This document shows, piece after piece, positions 50,333 to 59,914 of a stretch of DNA of 64,000 bases (position 1 is its first letter; every line of letters starts with the position of its first letter). A model generated the notes under the pieces. The model searched no databases. It was given only the letters and a program-made list of their open reading frames with translations, and had not been told where the DNA came from. The DNA lies in NCBI GenBank assembly GCA_041390025.1, contig JAWKQR010000001.1, forward strand, positions 186,001 through 250,000. The letters run 5' to 3'. Made by a program: the position numbers and the translations under genes. This DNA comes from JBFFMO01 sp041390025. Its GTDB lineage: Bacteria; Myxococcota_A; Bradymonadia; Bradymonadales; Bradymonadaceae.

Positions 50333-51950
50333 GTTTTGGTTGGTGATTGTGCTTCTGGTTTCGTGTCAGCAGACACCATGCCAGGCACCGCGTGATGACC
50401 ACAGCACGCTGAGCTCGCTTCGTTGGGTCCCAGCAAGCGTCAGCGCGGTCGTGCAAACCGCGCGCTTGCAAACGTTGTTGGACCTGTCGGCTCAACTCGT
50501 CGACCGCTTGCCGCCAACGTCGCCGTTCGTGCTCGCCCGTCAACAATGGCAACGTGTGCTGGGCGTCGACCCGCTCAAGGCCGAGGACTGGGCGGGGCTC
50601 GGCGTCGATGTCGCAGGTTCAGCGACCGTGTTTGAAGACGACGGTCATTGGATCGTCCACGCACGCGTCGTGGCACCCGAGACCCTCTCCGCATGGCTCG
50701 AGGCGCGTCGTGGCGCCAACACGTTCATCGTCCAGACCCAGGACATCAACGGTTGGACTGTGACCCATCTGTCGCTTCAGGATCACACGTCCGTCTTGGC
50801 CATCGCGGTCTTGGACGGCGACACCCTGTTTCTGCCTGCGGCGCGTCTACAGCCCAGTGTGCAAAAGCCAGTCAGTCGTCTCGACGCGGTTCTGCGGCTG
50901 AGCAAACTCACAGCGGAACAGAGGTTTGAAAACGCATCGTGGGCCAAAGGTTTTGCCTCGGAATTCGGCGACGCCCGCATCGCAGGCGTGTTCCAACCCG
51001 CAAAGTGGCTCGCCAATACGATGGGCGAGGGCCAAGCCGAGATCATCTTTCAACGCCTGAAGAATCAGATGGGCCCCATCGGGTTTATGGCCCACTTCGT
51101 CCCAGAGTCGCAAGCGGTTGAGCTGGACCTCATCTCCCATGTGGACCCGCGCGAACCCACGTTTGTGCGCGACCTGAAGGGGGCGCGTGGACAACTCCCG
51201 GTCGTGGGTGGCTTGGTCGATCCCGGGGTCCTTGGCGTGGTGAGGCTCTCGGCGCAGCCGCGGAAGTTCTTCGACCTGCTACGTAGTTTGTTGCCCCCAG
51301 AATCTCGCACCGCGCTCGACCAATGGATTCAGGAGCTCGACAACGCACTCGCGATTGATTTGGTGGGCGATGTCATGACGAACCTTGCAGGGCACGCCGT
51401 GGTCGCAATCTATGGATTTGAACCCTCGGTGCTTCGGATCGACAACCCACAGCTGGCGTTTGACCTTCTGACGCTTAACGCGACGCGCGAAGCGGTCCTG
51501 ATGCCCATCGCTGACCGCAAACGCATGGAGCGCGTGCTCGACGCGTGGACACAAGCCTCGCGCGGAAAGCTCAGCCGCCAACCCGCTGGCGACACGGTGC
51601 AGTACGCATGGCTCGAGGACGGTGCGCTGTCGTGGGCTCTGATCCTTGGACGGGATCACGTCGTTTTTGTCGACAGCACCGCGGCCTTCGATCACGCGAT
51701 CGCCTACGAGCGGTCGGCTCGACCACTCGATGCTTCGTTGATCGAACGAGGACTCCCGGACCTGTTTGAGGGCGTGGATCGCTCCGGCATTTACCTCGAC
51801 ACCACCAGCCTCTCCAATCTATTGGCGGAGTCGAAAAACGAAGAGCTCGCGTCGTATCTGCGGCCTTTTAGGTCTTTCATTTTGACCTCCGAGATGAGCG
51901 GCCAATCCAATCGCATCCACGTCCGCGCTCTGCTCTCGCGGGTCGACTAG
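50325..51950 (+). CDS. Lipoprotein of unknown function (DUF3352-like)
   Basis: 541 residues. Lipoprotein signal MRRFWLVIVLLVSC (Cys14). The mature part is long, with regular amphipathic strands and helices (SATVFEDDGHWIVHARVV, VTHLSLQDHTSVLAIAVLDGDTLFLPAARL, VDSTAAFDHAIAYERSARPLDASLIERG), reminiscent of DUF3352-type proteins of Myxococcota and cyanobacteria, but I cannot prove membership. No enzymatic motif. It overlaps the APP1-like gene by eight bases and converges with the RecB-like gene (four bases). Motif copy GGACTCCCGGAC at 51750 encodes GLPD. Confidence 0.75.
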   Translation: MRRFWLVIVLLVSCQQTPCQAPRDDHSTLSSLRWVPASVSAVVQTARLQTLLDLSAQLVDRLPPTSPFVLARQQWQRVLGVDPLKAEDWAGLGVDVAGSATVFEDDGHWIVHARVVAPETLSAWLEARRGANTFIVQTQDINGWTVTHLSLQDHTSVLAIAVLDGDTLFLPAARLQPSVQKPVSRLDAVLRLSKLTAEQRFENASWAKGFASEFGDARIAGVFQPAKWLANTMGEGQAEIIFQRLKNQMGPIGFMAHFVPESQAVELDLISHVDPREPTFVRDLKGARGQLPVVGGLVDPGVLGVVRLSAQPRKFFDLLRSLLPPESRTALDQWIQELDNALAIDLVGDVMTNLAGHAVVAIYGFEPSVLRIDNPQLAFDLLTLNATREAVLMPIADRKRMERVLDAWTQASRGKLSRQPAGDTVQYAWLEDGALSWALILGRDHVVFVDSTAAFDHAIAYERSARPLDASLIERGLPDLFEGVDRSGIYLDTTSLSNLLAESKNEELASYLRPFRSFILTSEMSGQSNRIHVRALLSRVD

Positions 51951-54900
51951 ACGTATCGTGTGCTGATGAGCTCCCGCTCGAAACCGCAAACATCCTTGAA
52001 ACTAGGTCGGCGTACAAAGATGCCGCGTCCGGTCTCGTCGACACCACGCAGGAAGAAGTAAACATACCCGCCAAAACGTCGCTCGAAGGTCTTCCGGTCA
52101 TGGAGGTCGTACAGGCGCGCGACGGCGAGTGAGTAAAGTTTGGCCTGCATCTCGTAGTTCATGCCCACGTGGGTGGTCAGCGTGTTTTCGTCCCACGCGT
52201 GAAGGGTGTCTGTCTTCCAGTCGGCGAAGTAAACCCGCCCATCAAACTCAAACATGAGGTCGATGAACCCTTTGATCCACCCGCGTTCGATCTGGAAATC
52301 GCCACGGACTTTGTCGCGCATGGACGGATGGATATCCTCGGGAATCGGAAAGACGAACTCAACCTCGCGACGCTCGCGCCCAAGATCAGCAATCCGTGTG
52401 ACACCTGTGGGCAACAAAAGCGGGGCGGTCAATGTCCGGAAGACCAGCTGCTGCGCATGGGACTTGTAGATGGGGTCGATGCCGTAGCGGCGATGGTTGC
52501 GATCGAAGATGGCGTTGATCTCGGGTTGTGCACACCACGATCCAAAGTCGACGCCGTGGACCGAATCGAACGCGATGTCCTCGAGCAGCGCGTGCATGAA
52601 AACTCCCGGCCCGGTGCCGCCGGGGAGCTCAATGTCGGCTCGCCAGGCGTCAGGATCTTGGGACGTTTCGACCTTGAATTCCTCAACATCGACCGCGGCG
52701 CGATAACCTCCTTTGGCGGCCTTCAGGCGACTGTACGAGCTGACCACCAACGGCGTACCACGCAGGTCGGCGTACGACCGGGAGTCCTTTTCGCCCGTTT
52801 CAAATATGGGTCGGTCGAAGATGACGCCGGCGCTGCGCCCCCGGGCGTCGGGCGCATGTTGGTCGTGGGGGGTAAGCTCCTTGACGTTAAAAAGTCCCGC
52901 GTCGAGCTGTCCCCGCATCTGCGTCAAGCGCTGGTTCAATACCCCATAACTGCCGTCGATCTCTTTGCAGTCGTTGCGGTGAAAGAACGGAAGGTAGACC
53001 CTTGCGCGCGCCCGCGTCACGGCGACGTAGAGCAGACGGCTGTTCTCATCGCGGGTCTCCTTCGCCGCTGCTTGGATCGCTTCACGGTGCAACGGCGGCC
53101 CAATGTGTTTGATGCGCCGGGCCTTGTAGTGCATGTCCACAAAATCCGTGAAACTCCCAGACCAGAACCCGCCAAACAGGAACACAACGTCGGCCTCCAG
53201 GCCCTTGCTCTTGTGCATCGTCATGACCTGCACGGCCGCCCGCTCGCTTTCGAGCCGCTGAATGTTCTTGTCTTCACCGTCCGGGGAATCGACCTGTGTG
53301 ACCCACTTCTGAAGGCGTTGCACCAACTCCCGCATGTCCAGATTGGACCCGTGGGTCTCCTCGACCAGCTGCTCGATCAGGTGCAGGTAGTTGGTGAGCT
53401 CACGCTCGGATTCCTTGAAGAAGATCTCACGACGGATGATGCCGCTGCTATCGAGCACGTCGGTGAACAACCGCTCGAACTCGCGCGCCTGCGCCATTTC
53501 GTGCCAGCGGATCAGCTGGTCAACCAGCGGGTCGGTCTCGGGGAGATCACGGCACAACGCCAGATCACGCAACGAAACACCAAAAAACGCGGTCTTCCAT
53601 GCGCGCAACCGGTTCGACTCCACGTGCGGCTCATCGATGGCACGCAACAGGTCGAGGACGTCTTGCGCCTCCGTGGTCTGATACAACCCCTCCAGCTTAT
53701 AAAACGAAAATGGTATCCCGGCGGCCCGCAAGTACTCGCCGACCTGACGTTCCTCATTTCGGTTTCGCGTCAGCACAAAGATATCTTGTGGCTGCACTCG
53801 CCGGGCATCCCCGCCGGGCTCAACGATTTGCCATCCGTCGCTCAAGATTGCCCGAACCTCTTGCGCCAAGTAGGTCCCATAGATGTCACGAATCTGCGCC
53901 GCGTAAAGCGTTTTGCCGTCGTTGTGACAACGCACAATCTGGATGGGGGTAATCCTGTTTCCGCTTCCATCCTCCGCTCTTCGCCCTTCAATACCCGCCG
54001 TGACCGGATGGTCATAAACAATGTTACCCTGAAAGAACGGATCTTCTGCGTTTTGGTCAAAGATTTGGTTGTATGCCTCGATGAGCTCTGGTGTGGACCG
54101 GTAGTTCTTGGTCAGGTTGATCGTCTGGATGCCCACACGCTCGATCGCGGCCTTCGCGCCTAGGTAGGTGATGACGTCTGCGCCCCGAAACGAATAGATC
54201 GCTTGTTTGGGGTCACCAATGACGTAGAGCCGATTGTCGGGACTCTCGAAAAACAGCCGTCGAAAAATGTTCCACTGCACCTCATCGGTGTCTTGGAACT
54301 CGTCGACGAGCGCGTAGCGGTATTGATCCCGTAGCAGTTTTGTCAGGTGGCGCGCGTTGGGGTCGGATTGATCACGCAACCTGTCCCACACGTGCCGCAG
54401 CATGTCGTCAAAGTCGTAAAAACCTCGGGCCTTTTCCTCGTCCAGGGCTGCCTTGACGGGCGCTTCGAAGGTTTGCAGGGTGGCGACTCGAACGCTCGCG
54501 AGGCACCCAATGAACTCGCGCAACGGCGAGTTGTATTCGTCAGCCTCGCGCTGCAGCTCCTCGACCACGGGCTCGAGCTCTACGAGCAGGTTGGCGAGCT
54601 CGTCAAACTCGGCGAAGCGTTTGCAGGCCGAAACCGCGAGCAAAAGGCGCTGTTTGCGTTTGTCCGCCTCTTGGGGATGCGCGTGCACATGGTCGTTGTA
54701 CCCGTCGATCCATGCGTTGAAGTCCACGTTCCACTGCGCAAGCCTTTTGGCCGCTTCACGGAACTCCTGCTCGTTCCAGCGTGGCCGGATAAGGGCCGTC
54801 GTCTGAACCACGTGTTTAAGGTCGCTGGCGAGTTTTTCGATGTCGTAAAACTGCAGCCACGCCTCAAGGTAGGGCTTCAGGTCGCTCTTCAGAGCGAGCT

Positions 54901-55375
54901 CTTCACGCAGGGCGCGTTTGAACGCACGGTCAAAAATGACCGCACCGTCGGCATGTTGCTGGTCAAACAGCTTTCGCATGTGAAACGCATTTTCGCTCAA
55001 TACCCGACGGCAAAAGCTGTGGATCGTCTGAATCGGCGCCTTTTCGAACGCGAACAGCTGTCGCTCAATCCATTTAAGGTCGGCATCTTCGAGGCGCCAG
55101 CACGGCCCGTCGGCGTCCGAGTCCGGCTCACTCAGGATTTTCTCGAGCATGCCCCGAACGCGCTCGCGCAGCTCCGTCGTGGCGCGTTCGGTGTACGTCA
55201 CGATGAGAATCTTCTCGATCGGAACACGACCGCCCCCGTCTCGACCATTGAGCAGGATTTCGATGATCAAGTGTTCGAGCGTGAAGGTCTTCCCGGTGCC
55301 TGCCGAAGCCTCGATGACCGCGTCGCGTCCAAGCGGAATCTTCTCAAGGATTTCGGGTTTCGGGTAGCGTTTCAT
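51947..55375 (-). CDS. recB: RecB-like UvrD-family helicase-nuclease (exonuclease V beta type)
   Basis: 1142 residues. Helicase motif I EASAGTGKTFTLEHL (23-37), Ia VTYTERATTELRERV, II YALVDEFQDTD, III YVIGDPKQAIYSFRGAD, IV TINLTKNYRSTPELI, V VMTMHKSKGLEADVVFLFG, VI LLYVAVTRARARVY. The C-terminal PD-(D/E)xK nuclease shows GFIDLMFEFDGRVYFADWKTD and the YEMQAKLYSLAV motif. Length and order match RecB. recC and recD are not adjacent, so either they lie elsewhere or this is a stand-alone or AddA-like form. With RecN in the same window, double-strand break repair is well represented. Motif copies at 52088, 52434 and 52776. Confidence 0.88.
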   Translation of the reverse strand: MKRYPKPEILEKIPLGRDAVIEASAGTGKTFTLEHLIIEILLNGRDGGGRVPIEKILIVTYTERATTELRERVRGMLEKILSEPDSDADGPCWRLEDADLKWIERQLFAFEKAPIQTIHSFCRRVLSENAFHMRKLFDQQHADGAVIFDRAFKRALREELALKSDLKPYLEAWLQFYDIEKLASDLKHVVQTTALIRPRWNEQEFREAAKRLAQWNVDFNAWIDGYNDHVHAHPQEADKRKQRLLLAVSACKRFAEFDELANLLVELEPVVEELQREADEYNSPLREFIGCLASVRVATLQTFEAPVKAALDEEKARGFYDFDDMLRHVWDRLRDQSDPNARHLTKLLRDQYRYALVDEFQDTDEVQWNIFRRLFFESPDNRLYVIGDPKQAIYSFRGADVITYLGAKAAIERVGIQTINLTKNYRSTPELIEAYNQIFDQNAEDPFFQGNIVYDHPVTAGIEGRRAEDGSGNRITPIQIVRCHNDGKTLYAAQIRDIYGTYLAQEVRAILSDGWQIVEPGGDARRVQPQDIFVLTRNRNEERQVGEYLRAAGIPFSFYKLEGLYQTTEAQDVLDLLRAIDEPHVESNRLRAWKTAFFGVSLRDLALCRDLPETDPLVDQLIRWHEMAQAREFERLFTDVLDSSGIIRREIFFKESERELTNYLHLIEQLVEETHGSNLDMRELVQRLQKWVTQVDSPDGEDKNIQRLESERAAVQVMTMHKSKGLEADVVFLFGGFWSGSFTDFVDMHYKARRIKHIGPPLHREAIQAAAKETRDENSRLLYVAVTRARARVYLPFFHRNDCKEIDGSYGVLNQRLTQMRGQLDAGLFNVKELTPHDQHAPDARGRSAGVIFDRPIFETGEKDSRSYADLRGTPLVVSSYSRLKAAKGGYRAAVDVEEFKVETSQDPDAWRADIELPGGTGPGVFMHALLEDIAFDSVHGVDFGSWCAQPEINAIFDRNHRRYGIDPIYKSHAQQLVFRTLTAPLLLPTGVTRIADLGRERREVEFVFPIPEDIHPSMRDKVRGDFQIERGWIKGFIDLMFEFDGRVYFADWKTDTLHAWDENTLTTHVGMNYEMQAKLYSLAVARLYDLHDRKTFERRFGGYVYFFLRGVDETGRGIFVRRPSFKDVCGFERELISTRYV

Positions 55376-55675
55376 CGCGTGGTTTCTCGACTTCAGGGCC
55401 CTTCAGATTTCTCTTATACCCCTTCCGGAATTGACACTCCACGCCAAATCTGCGACACAGTGGAGGCCGGGCTCCCTGTTCTAGGGAGTGTGGACTCGGT
55501 CTGCGGTTACGGCCCGCCGCGCCAAATTCTAACCCGCGAGACGTGCGCCTGGTAACGGACGCATCGTGACGAGCCGCGGGGTCGATTTTGGTGTGAGTTG
55601 ACCTGCTTCGTTCGGCTTTCCACATGGGATTGCCGGCGCTTGTAGGTTGCGCACGTAGCCCTACAGGAGCTCCAC
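55376..55675. other. 300-bp intergenic region before kamA
   Basis: No gene is visible. It holds a CTCCCT-GTTCT-AGGGAG inverted repeat (55471-55487), TTGACA at 55430 and TTGACC near 55599 without good -10 partners, and AGGAGC as the kamA ribosome site. No tRNA or riboswitch pattern was found. Confidence 0.5.
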
Positions 55676-57073
55676 ATGAGTACCGCTGAAAAAACCGAAA
55701 CCCCCGACAAATTGCACGCCGCGCCGCCCGAGCAGCGTCATACGAAACCCCCCGTAGACCCGTCAAAACTAGAGCATCGCAACTTGAAAGAGGGCGAGTT
55801 CTGGCGAAATATTTTTGACGTCGATACCGAGACGTTCCTTGACCACAAATGGCAGATGAAAAATTCTCTTTACCAAGAGAAAAAGCTCATCGAGATGTTG
55901 GACGGCGTCGCGCCCCAAGCGTTCATCGAAGATGCGCAGCGCGGTTTCCACCTCGCGCCGATGGCGGTTCGTGTCACGCCTTACCTGCTCAGCCTCATCG
56001 ACTGGAACGACCCGTGGAACGACCCGATCCGAACCCAGTTCATCCCACTGGCTTCGCGGTTGTTCCAAGACCACCCGATGTTGACGTTGGATTCACTGCA
56101 CGAGCAGGAGGACGCACCGGTTCCCGGTCTGACACACCGTTATCCCGACAAAGCCTTGTTCCTGCCGTTGAATACGTGTCCTGTGTACTGCCGTTTCTGC
56201 ACGCGTAGCTACGCCATCGGCGTAGACACCGATACGGTCGAGAAGGTCGACCTCAAGGTCGATCACCAACGCTGGGAGCAAGCGTTCGAATACATCGAAT
56301 CACGCCCAGAGCTTGAGGATATCGTGATTTCGGGCGGCGATGCGTACAACCTGGCGCCCAAGCACATCCAGGCCCTCGGTGAACGTCTGCTGAACATGAA
56401 AAACATCCGACGGATCCGTTTTGCGACCAAGGGACCTGCCGTGATGCCCATGAAGATCCTCACGGATGCAGCGTGGTTGGATGCGCTGACAGCCGTTAAC
56501 GATCTTGGCCGCAAGTTGCATAAACACGTATGTCTGCACACGCACTTCAACAATCCAAACGAGATCACCGGCATCACCCGCGACGCGATGAACGTGCTTC
56601 ACGAGCGCGGCATCACGGTCCGCAATCAATCGGTGCTTCAGTCGGGTGTCAACGACAGCGCCGAGACGATGGAGCTCTTGGTCCGCCGGTTGGCCGAGGT
56701 CAACGTGCACGCTTACTACGTCTATCAGCATGACATGGTACGCGGCGTCGAGGACCTACGCACCAGCGTCAAGACAAACAACGACATCGAAAAGCGCGTG
56801 CGTGGGACGTTGGCGGGCTTTAACACCCCGACATTTGTGGTGGACGCCCCAGGCGGTGGCGGCAAGCGTGTCGCACACTCGTACGAGCACTACAACCAAG
56901 AGACAGGCGTTTCCGTTTACACGGCCCCGTCGGTCAAACCCGGGCAGTTCTTCGTGTATTACGACCCGCTGCATAGCCTGTCTGAAGACATGCAAAAGCG
57001 ATGGCAAGACCCCGTCGAGCAACGCATCATGCTCGACGATGCGCTGGCGGCAGCGAAAGCATCTGTGCGCTAA
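55676..57073 (+). CDS. kamA: Lysine 2,3-aminomutase (radical SAM, KamA type)
   Basis: 465 residues. The radical SAM cluster motif is NTCPVYCRFCTRS (Cys168, Cys172, Cys175). The PLP lysine lies in FVVDAPGGGGK. The aspartates that in lysine aminomutases hold the substrate amino group are kept (YQHDMVRG and VVDAPGG); glutamate-specific relatives have Lys and Asn there. EpmB is shorter (about 340 residues) and lacks this C-terminus, so this is the metabolic type converting L-lysine to beta-lysine. It may serve lysine fermentation, osmolyte or antibiotic precursor synthesis. ATG 55676 follows AGGAGC. Confidence 0.93.
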   Translation: MSTAEKTETPDKLHAAPPEQRHTKPPVDPSKLEHRNLKEGEFWRNIFDVDTETFLDHKWQMKNSLYQEKKLIEMLDGVAPQAFIEDAQRGFHLAPMAVRVTPYLLSLIDWNDPWNDPIRTQFIPLASRLFQDHPMLTLDSLHEQEDAPVPGLTHRYPDKALFLPLNTCPVYCRFCTRSYAIGVDTDTVEKVDLKVDHQRWEQAFEYIESRPELEDIVISGGDAYNLAPKHIQALGERLLNMKNIRRIRFATKGPAVMPMKILTDAAWLDALTAVNDLGRKLHKHVCLHTHFNNPNEITGITRDAMNVLHERGITVRNQSVLQSGVNDSAETMELLVRRLAEVNVHAYYVYQHDMVRGVEDLRTSVKTNNDIEKRVRGTLAGFNTPTFVVDAPGGGGKRVAHSYEHYNQETGVSVYTAPSVKPGQFFVYYDPLHSLSEDMQKRWQDPVEQRIMLDDALAAAKASVR

Positions 57074-57705
57074 TCAGGCGTTTGCCACACCAAAACACTG
57101 CGCTGAATTTCGGTGGCATGTCCGGTCACTTGGGCAGCATCCGAGATCTCGGCGCATTTTTTTAGCGCGTGCTCGGCCGCATATCGTTCGAGCTCACCGA
57201 GCGCATCGCTCGCGCACATCGAGATCATAAACCCGCCGTTGGCCGTCCACGGGCCAAGATTTTTCAAAAAATCGACCGGAGAAAATACCGCCTTCGAGAT
57301 CGCGACGTCCACGGGTTGGACGGGCAATTCTTCGAGCCGATTGGCCCAGACGCGCACGTTTTTTAGGCCCAAGCGATTGGCGACGATCTTCAAAAATTGC
57401 GAGCGTTTTTTCCGCGGCTCGACCAGGCGGAATTGCAAATCAGGGCGAGCGATCGCGAGCGGAATGCCTGGCAATCCGGCGCCCGAACCGACGTCGAGGA
57501 CTTCAATTCCCGGCGGCCAAATCAAGAGTGGAACCAACGAGTCGAGGATAAGTTCCGCAATAATCTCGGGCTTTTTCATGGGCCCAATAAGGTTCATCGA
57601 ATTGTTAAATTCGATCAAAAGATCCACGTATTTTTCGATCGCAGCTGCCCGATCGTTGGCATCCGATATCTCGGCGCGCTCCAGAAATTCTTCGACACTA
57701 ACCAT
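57070..57705 (-). CDS. rsmG: 16S rRNA (guanine-527-N7)-methyltransferase
   Basis: 211 residues from ATG 57705. The frame continues upstream to 58026 but overlaps the Nudix gene, and the family's own N-terminus starts here. IEVLDVGSGAGLPGIPLAIARPD is the SAM-binding site; FRLVEPRKKRSQFLKIVANRLGLKNV and DVAISKAVFSPVDFLKN follow as in RsmG/GidB. It methylates G527 in the 530 loop of 16S rRNA; loss gives low-level streptomycin resistance. Overlaps the kamA stop in convergent orientation and the Nudix gene by eight bases. Confidence 0.93.
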   Translation of the reverse strand: MVSVEEFLERAEISDANDRAAAIEKYVDLLIEFNNSMNLIGPMKKPEIIAELILDSLVPLLIWPPGIEVLDVGSGAGLPGIPLAIARPDLQFRLVEPRKKRSQFLKIVANRLGLKNVRVWANRLEELPVQPVDVAISKAVFSPVDFLKNLGPWTANGGFMISMCASDALGELERYAAEHALKKCAEISDAAQVTGHATEIQRSVLVWQTPD

Positions 57706-58255
57706 GCGGGTACTCCGTCTCAAGCAGCGGCAGCACAAAATAGGCACCGGCCACGACCAGCGAGTGTGTGATTTCGCGCGCGTGAATTCGAGCGGTGAGC
57801 TCGCGCCAAGGAAATTCCAGCACGTCGATCTCCTCGCTGTCGTCGAGCTCCGTGTGGTGTGTTTTCGCAGCGCCAAACGCCAAAAAGATGTGGCATTGAT
57901 TGGTCTGGATCGCGGGATTAACGTCCACGAAGCCCGCATGAATCCAGCGTGTCGCCGTGTAGCCGGTTTCCTCGCGGAGCTCACGTTTTGCAGCGTCCAA
58001 TGGCGATTCTGATGTGTCGATGCCACCCCCGGGAACTTCGAGGGTCACCGCATCCGTGCCTTGCCGATACTGGCGAATCGCGACGAGATTGCCGGCGCCG
58101 GTCACGGCAAAAACGTTGACCCAGCTCGCGCAGTCGATCACGTAGAAATCGCCCAGACGCGTCGTCGTCGTTGACGCTCGTCGCACACGGTCGACGCCGA
58201 AAATCGGCGTTTTCGCGAACGGCTCACGGCGCAAGGTCTTCCAGTTTTTGATCAT
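57698..58255 (-). CDS. Nudix hydrolase (ADP-ribose pyrophosphatase-like)
   Basis: 185 residues. Complete Nudix box: GGGIDTSESPLDAAKRELREETGY (G-x5-E-x7-REUxEExGU). The preceding strand set (WVNVFAVTGAGNLVAIRQYRQGTDAVTLEVPGG) matches the ADP-ribose or sugar-nucleotide diphosphatase branch. It probably clears nucleotide-sugars or ADP-ribose from the cytoplasm. The 3' end overlaps the rsmG start by eight bases, so translation is coupled; the HMG-CoA lyase gene lies upstream six bases away. Confidence 0.92.
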   Translation of the reverse strand: MIKNWKTLRREPFAKTPIFGVDRVRRASTTTTRLGDFYVIDCASWVNVFAVTGAGNLVAIRQYRQGTDAVTLEVPGGGIDTSESPLDAAKRELREETGYTATRWIHAGFVDVNPAIQTNQCHIFLAFGAAKTHHTELDDSEEIDVLEFPWRELTARIHAREITHSLVVAGAYFVLPLLETEYPHG

Positions 58256-58261
58256 GAAAAA

Positions 58262-59128
58262 TTAGTGTTTGAGCGTGAAACCCACGGCGGACTCGAGCCA
58301 CGCCGACGTTTCGCGGATGCCCGGCATGTCGACGCCGGTCTGCACATGCATCGCGTTCATGAGCCCCAAAAGGTTTTCGGTGCTCAAATTGCCGGGGGCG
58401 CCCGGCGCATAAGGACAGCCGCCCAAGCCGCCCACGGAGCTGTCGAAATTGCGCACGCCCTCAAGGTACCCTGCAAACGCGTTGGTCTGCCCAAGGCCGC
58501 GTGTGTCGTGCAGGTGAAGCGCGACTCGGTCGGTTCCCCAACGCGCGACAGCCCGGCGCGAACCGTCGCGGACCTGCAGCGGCTGGCCCATGCCTGTGGT
58601 GTCGCCCAAAGAAATCTGCGTCGCGCCTGCCTCAAGCAGCTGGTCGCCGATGCTCAAGACGCGGTCGAAGTCGACGTCGCCTTCGTAGGGGCACCCAAAA
58701 ACAGTGGAGATGTACGCACGCACTTCGAGCTTGTCGGGCGCAGCATCACGCAGTGTTCCTTTGATGTTTTGCAGGCTTTCGTCGATGGAGCGATTGACGT
58801 TCTTTTGGTTGTGCGTCTCGCTCGACGACATGAAGACGGCCACGTGTCGCAGGCCCGCGTCCACCGCACGCTCCAAGCCTTTGGAGTTGGGAACAAGGGC
58901 CCAGTAGCGAACGCCATCCTTCTTGTGGATCGTGCGTGCGACCTCGTCGGTGTTCGCCATCTGCGGCACCCACCGTGGATGCACAAATGATCCAATCTCG
59001 ATGTTGGTCACGCCTGCGGCCACAAGTCGCTCGATCAGCGCCACTTTCTGCTCGACCGGTAGAATCACCGATTCGTTTTGGAGGCCGTCGCGCGGGCCTA
59101 CTTCAAAGATGTTGGCGCGTTCAGTCAC
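58262..59128 (-). CDS. mvaB: Hydroxymethylglutaryl-CoA lyase
   Basis: 288 residues from GTG 59128 with TTGAGG six bases before; TTG 59140 is the alternative. The catalytic plan is complete: EVGPRDGLQNE at the N-terminus (metal-binding Asp, active Arg), EIGSFVHPRWVPQMAN, TVFGCPYEGDV, SLGDTTGMG, and the glycine-rich loop SVGGLGGCPYAPGAPGN with the catalytic Cys. The enzyme cleaves HMG-CoA to acetoacetate and acetyl-CoA, the last step of leucine degradation. No liu or other leucine genes are adjacent. Confidence 0.93.
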   Translation of the reverse strand: MTERANIFEVGPRDGLQNESVILPVEQKVALIERLVAAGVTNIEIGSFVHPRWVPQMANTDEVARTIHKKDGVRYWALVPNSKGLERAVDAGLRHVAVFMSSSETHNQKNVNRSIDESLQNIKGTLRDAAPDKLEVRAYISTVFGCPYEGDVDFDRVLSIGDQLLEAGATQISLGDTTGMGQPLQVRDGSRRAVARWGTDRVALHLHDTRGLGQTNAFAGYLEGVRNFDSSVGGLGGCPYAPGAPGNLSTENLLGLMNAMHVQTGVDMPGIRETSAWLESAVGFTLKH

Positions 59129-59191
59129 ACGAAACCTCAATCTGCGAGCATGCCAGAAACCTAACGTTGCGGGTGTATCGGTGTCAACTGA

Positions 59192-59914
59192 TCACACGGG
59201 ATTGAGACACGCACCGTCTTCAAAGAGATGAACCGAACCGCTTTGGGTTTCGACCGAGACCCACTGCGCGCCGCGCGCTGTCCATGAGCCGGTGTTGATG
59301 AACTGACCGGCGGGCAGCTCAAGATGGCGAAGCTGGTGGCTGTGGCCCATCACAACGACACGGTATCCATCGGCATGCAAGGACATCGCGCCCTGCGTTG
59401 ATAGATCGTAGGCCGGCTGTGTCCCAATCCGGGATTCCAACCGTTCGTTGACGGCGACGACGTCTCCCATCAGGGATCCAAGCGGTTCCACGCCCAAGCG
59501 CGTGAACCAACCGGCCGCGAAGTTCGCCACAGATTCTAAGCCCGGGACCTTGTTGATATGGGGGTCAAATTGGTGGCCGTGCAGCACCAACATCTTCATT
59601 CCATCGGCGTCGATCTCAATGCGCTCCGGCACCCCCATCAACCCGCGCGCACGGTCGTGATTGCCATAGACCGCCTCCATCGCCTCCAGACGCTCCAAGA
59701 CCTCGCCCCACTCGAAACGAAGGCTGTCCAGATGACGCTGCCACCCACCAAACTGCCTCGGGCGGCTGAGGTCGTACAGGTCGCCCACCACGATCACGCG
59801 ATCGTGGGTCGATTCGATCAAATCCAGCCATCGTGTGATGGTCTTCCGGTCCACGACGCAACGATTCAAGACCCCAGGGCCCAGATGAAGGTCCGAGAGA
59901 AACGCGATTCTCAC
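59192..59914 (-). CDS. Calcineurin-like metallophosphoesterase
   Basis: 240 residues from GTG 59914, chosen because it follows GGAG, overlaps the upstream TGA in GTGA, and makes the protein begin MRIAFLSDLHLGPG. Metal ligands: SDLHLG, VIVVGDLYDL, VYGNHDRARG, VLHGHQFDPH and VVMGHSHQLRH, the full five-block pattern. The 'GHxFD' and 'GHSHQ' details and length recall the UDP-2,3-diacylglucosamine diphosphatase (LpxH-like) group, but many relatives have other substrates. Translation coupled to the GNAT gene. Motif copy at 59841 encodes DRKT. Confidence 0.9.
   Translation of the reverse strand: MRIAFLSDLHLGPGVLNRCVVDRKTITRWLDLIESTHDRVIVVGDLYDLSRPRQFGGWQRHLDSLRFEWGEVLERLEAMEAVYGNHDRARGLMGVPERIEIDADGMKMLVLHGHQFDPHINKVPGLESVANFAAGWFTRLGVEPLGSLMGDVVAVNERLESRIGTQPAYDLSTQGAMSLHADGYRVVVMGHSHQLRHLELPAGQFINTGSWTARGAQWVSVETQSGSVHLFEDGACLNPV

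Noticed and set aside
52169..54163. Long plus-strand open frame opposite the RecB-like gene
   Set aside because: Composition typical of an antisense shadow in GC-rich DNA; no domain; the RecB motifs on the other strand are unambiguous.
55676..57073. EpmB, partner of EF-P modification
   Set aside because: Too long, and substrate-binding residues and C-terminus are those of KamA; no epmA-like gene is adjacent.
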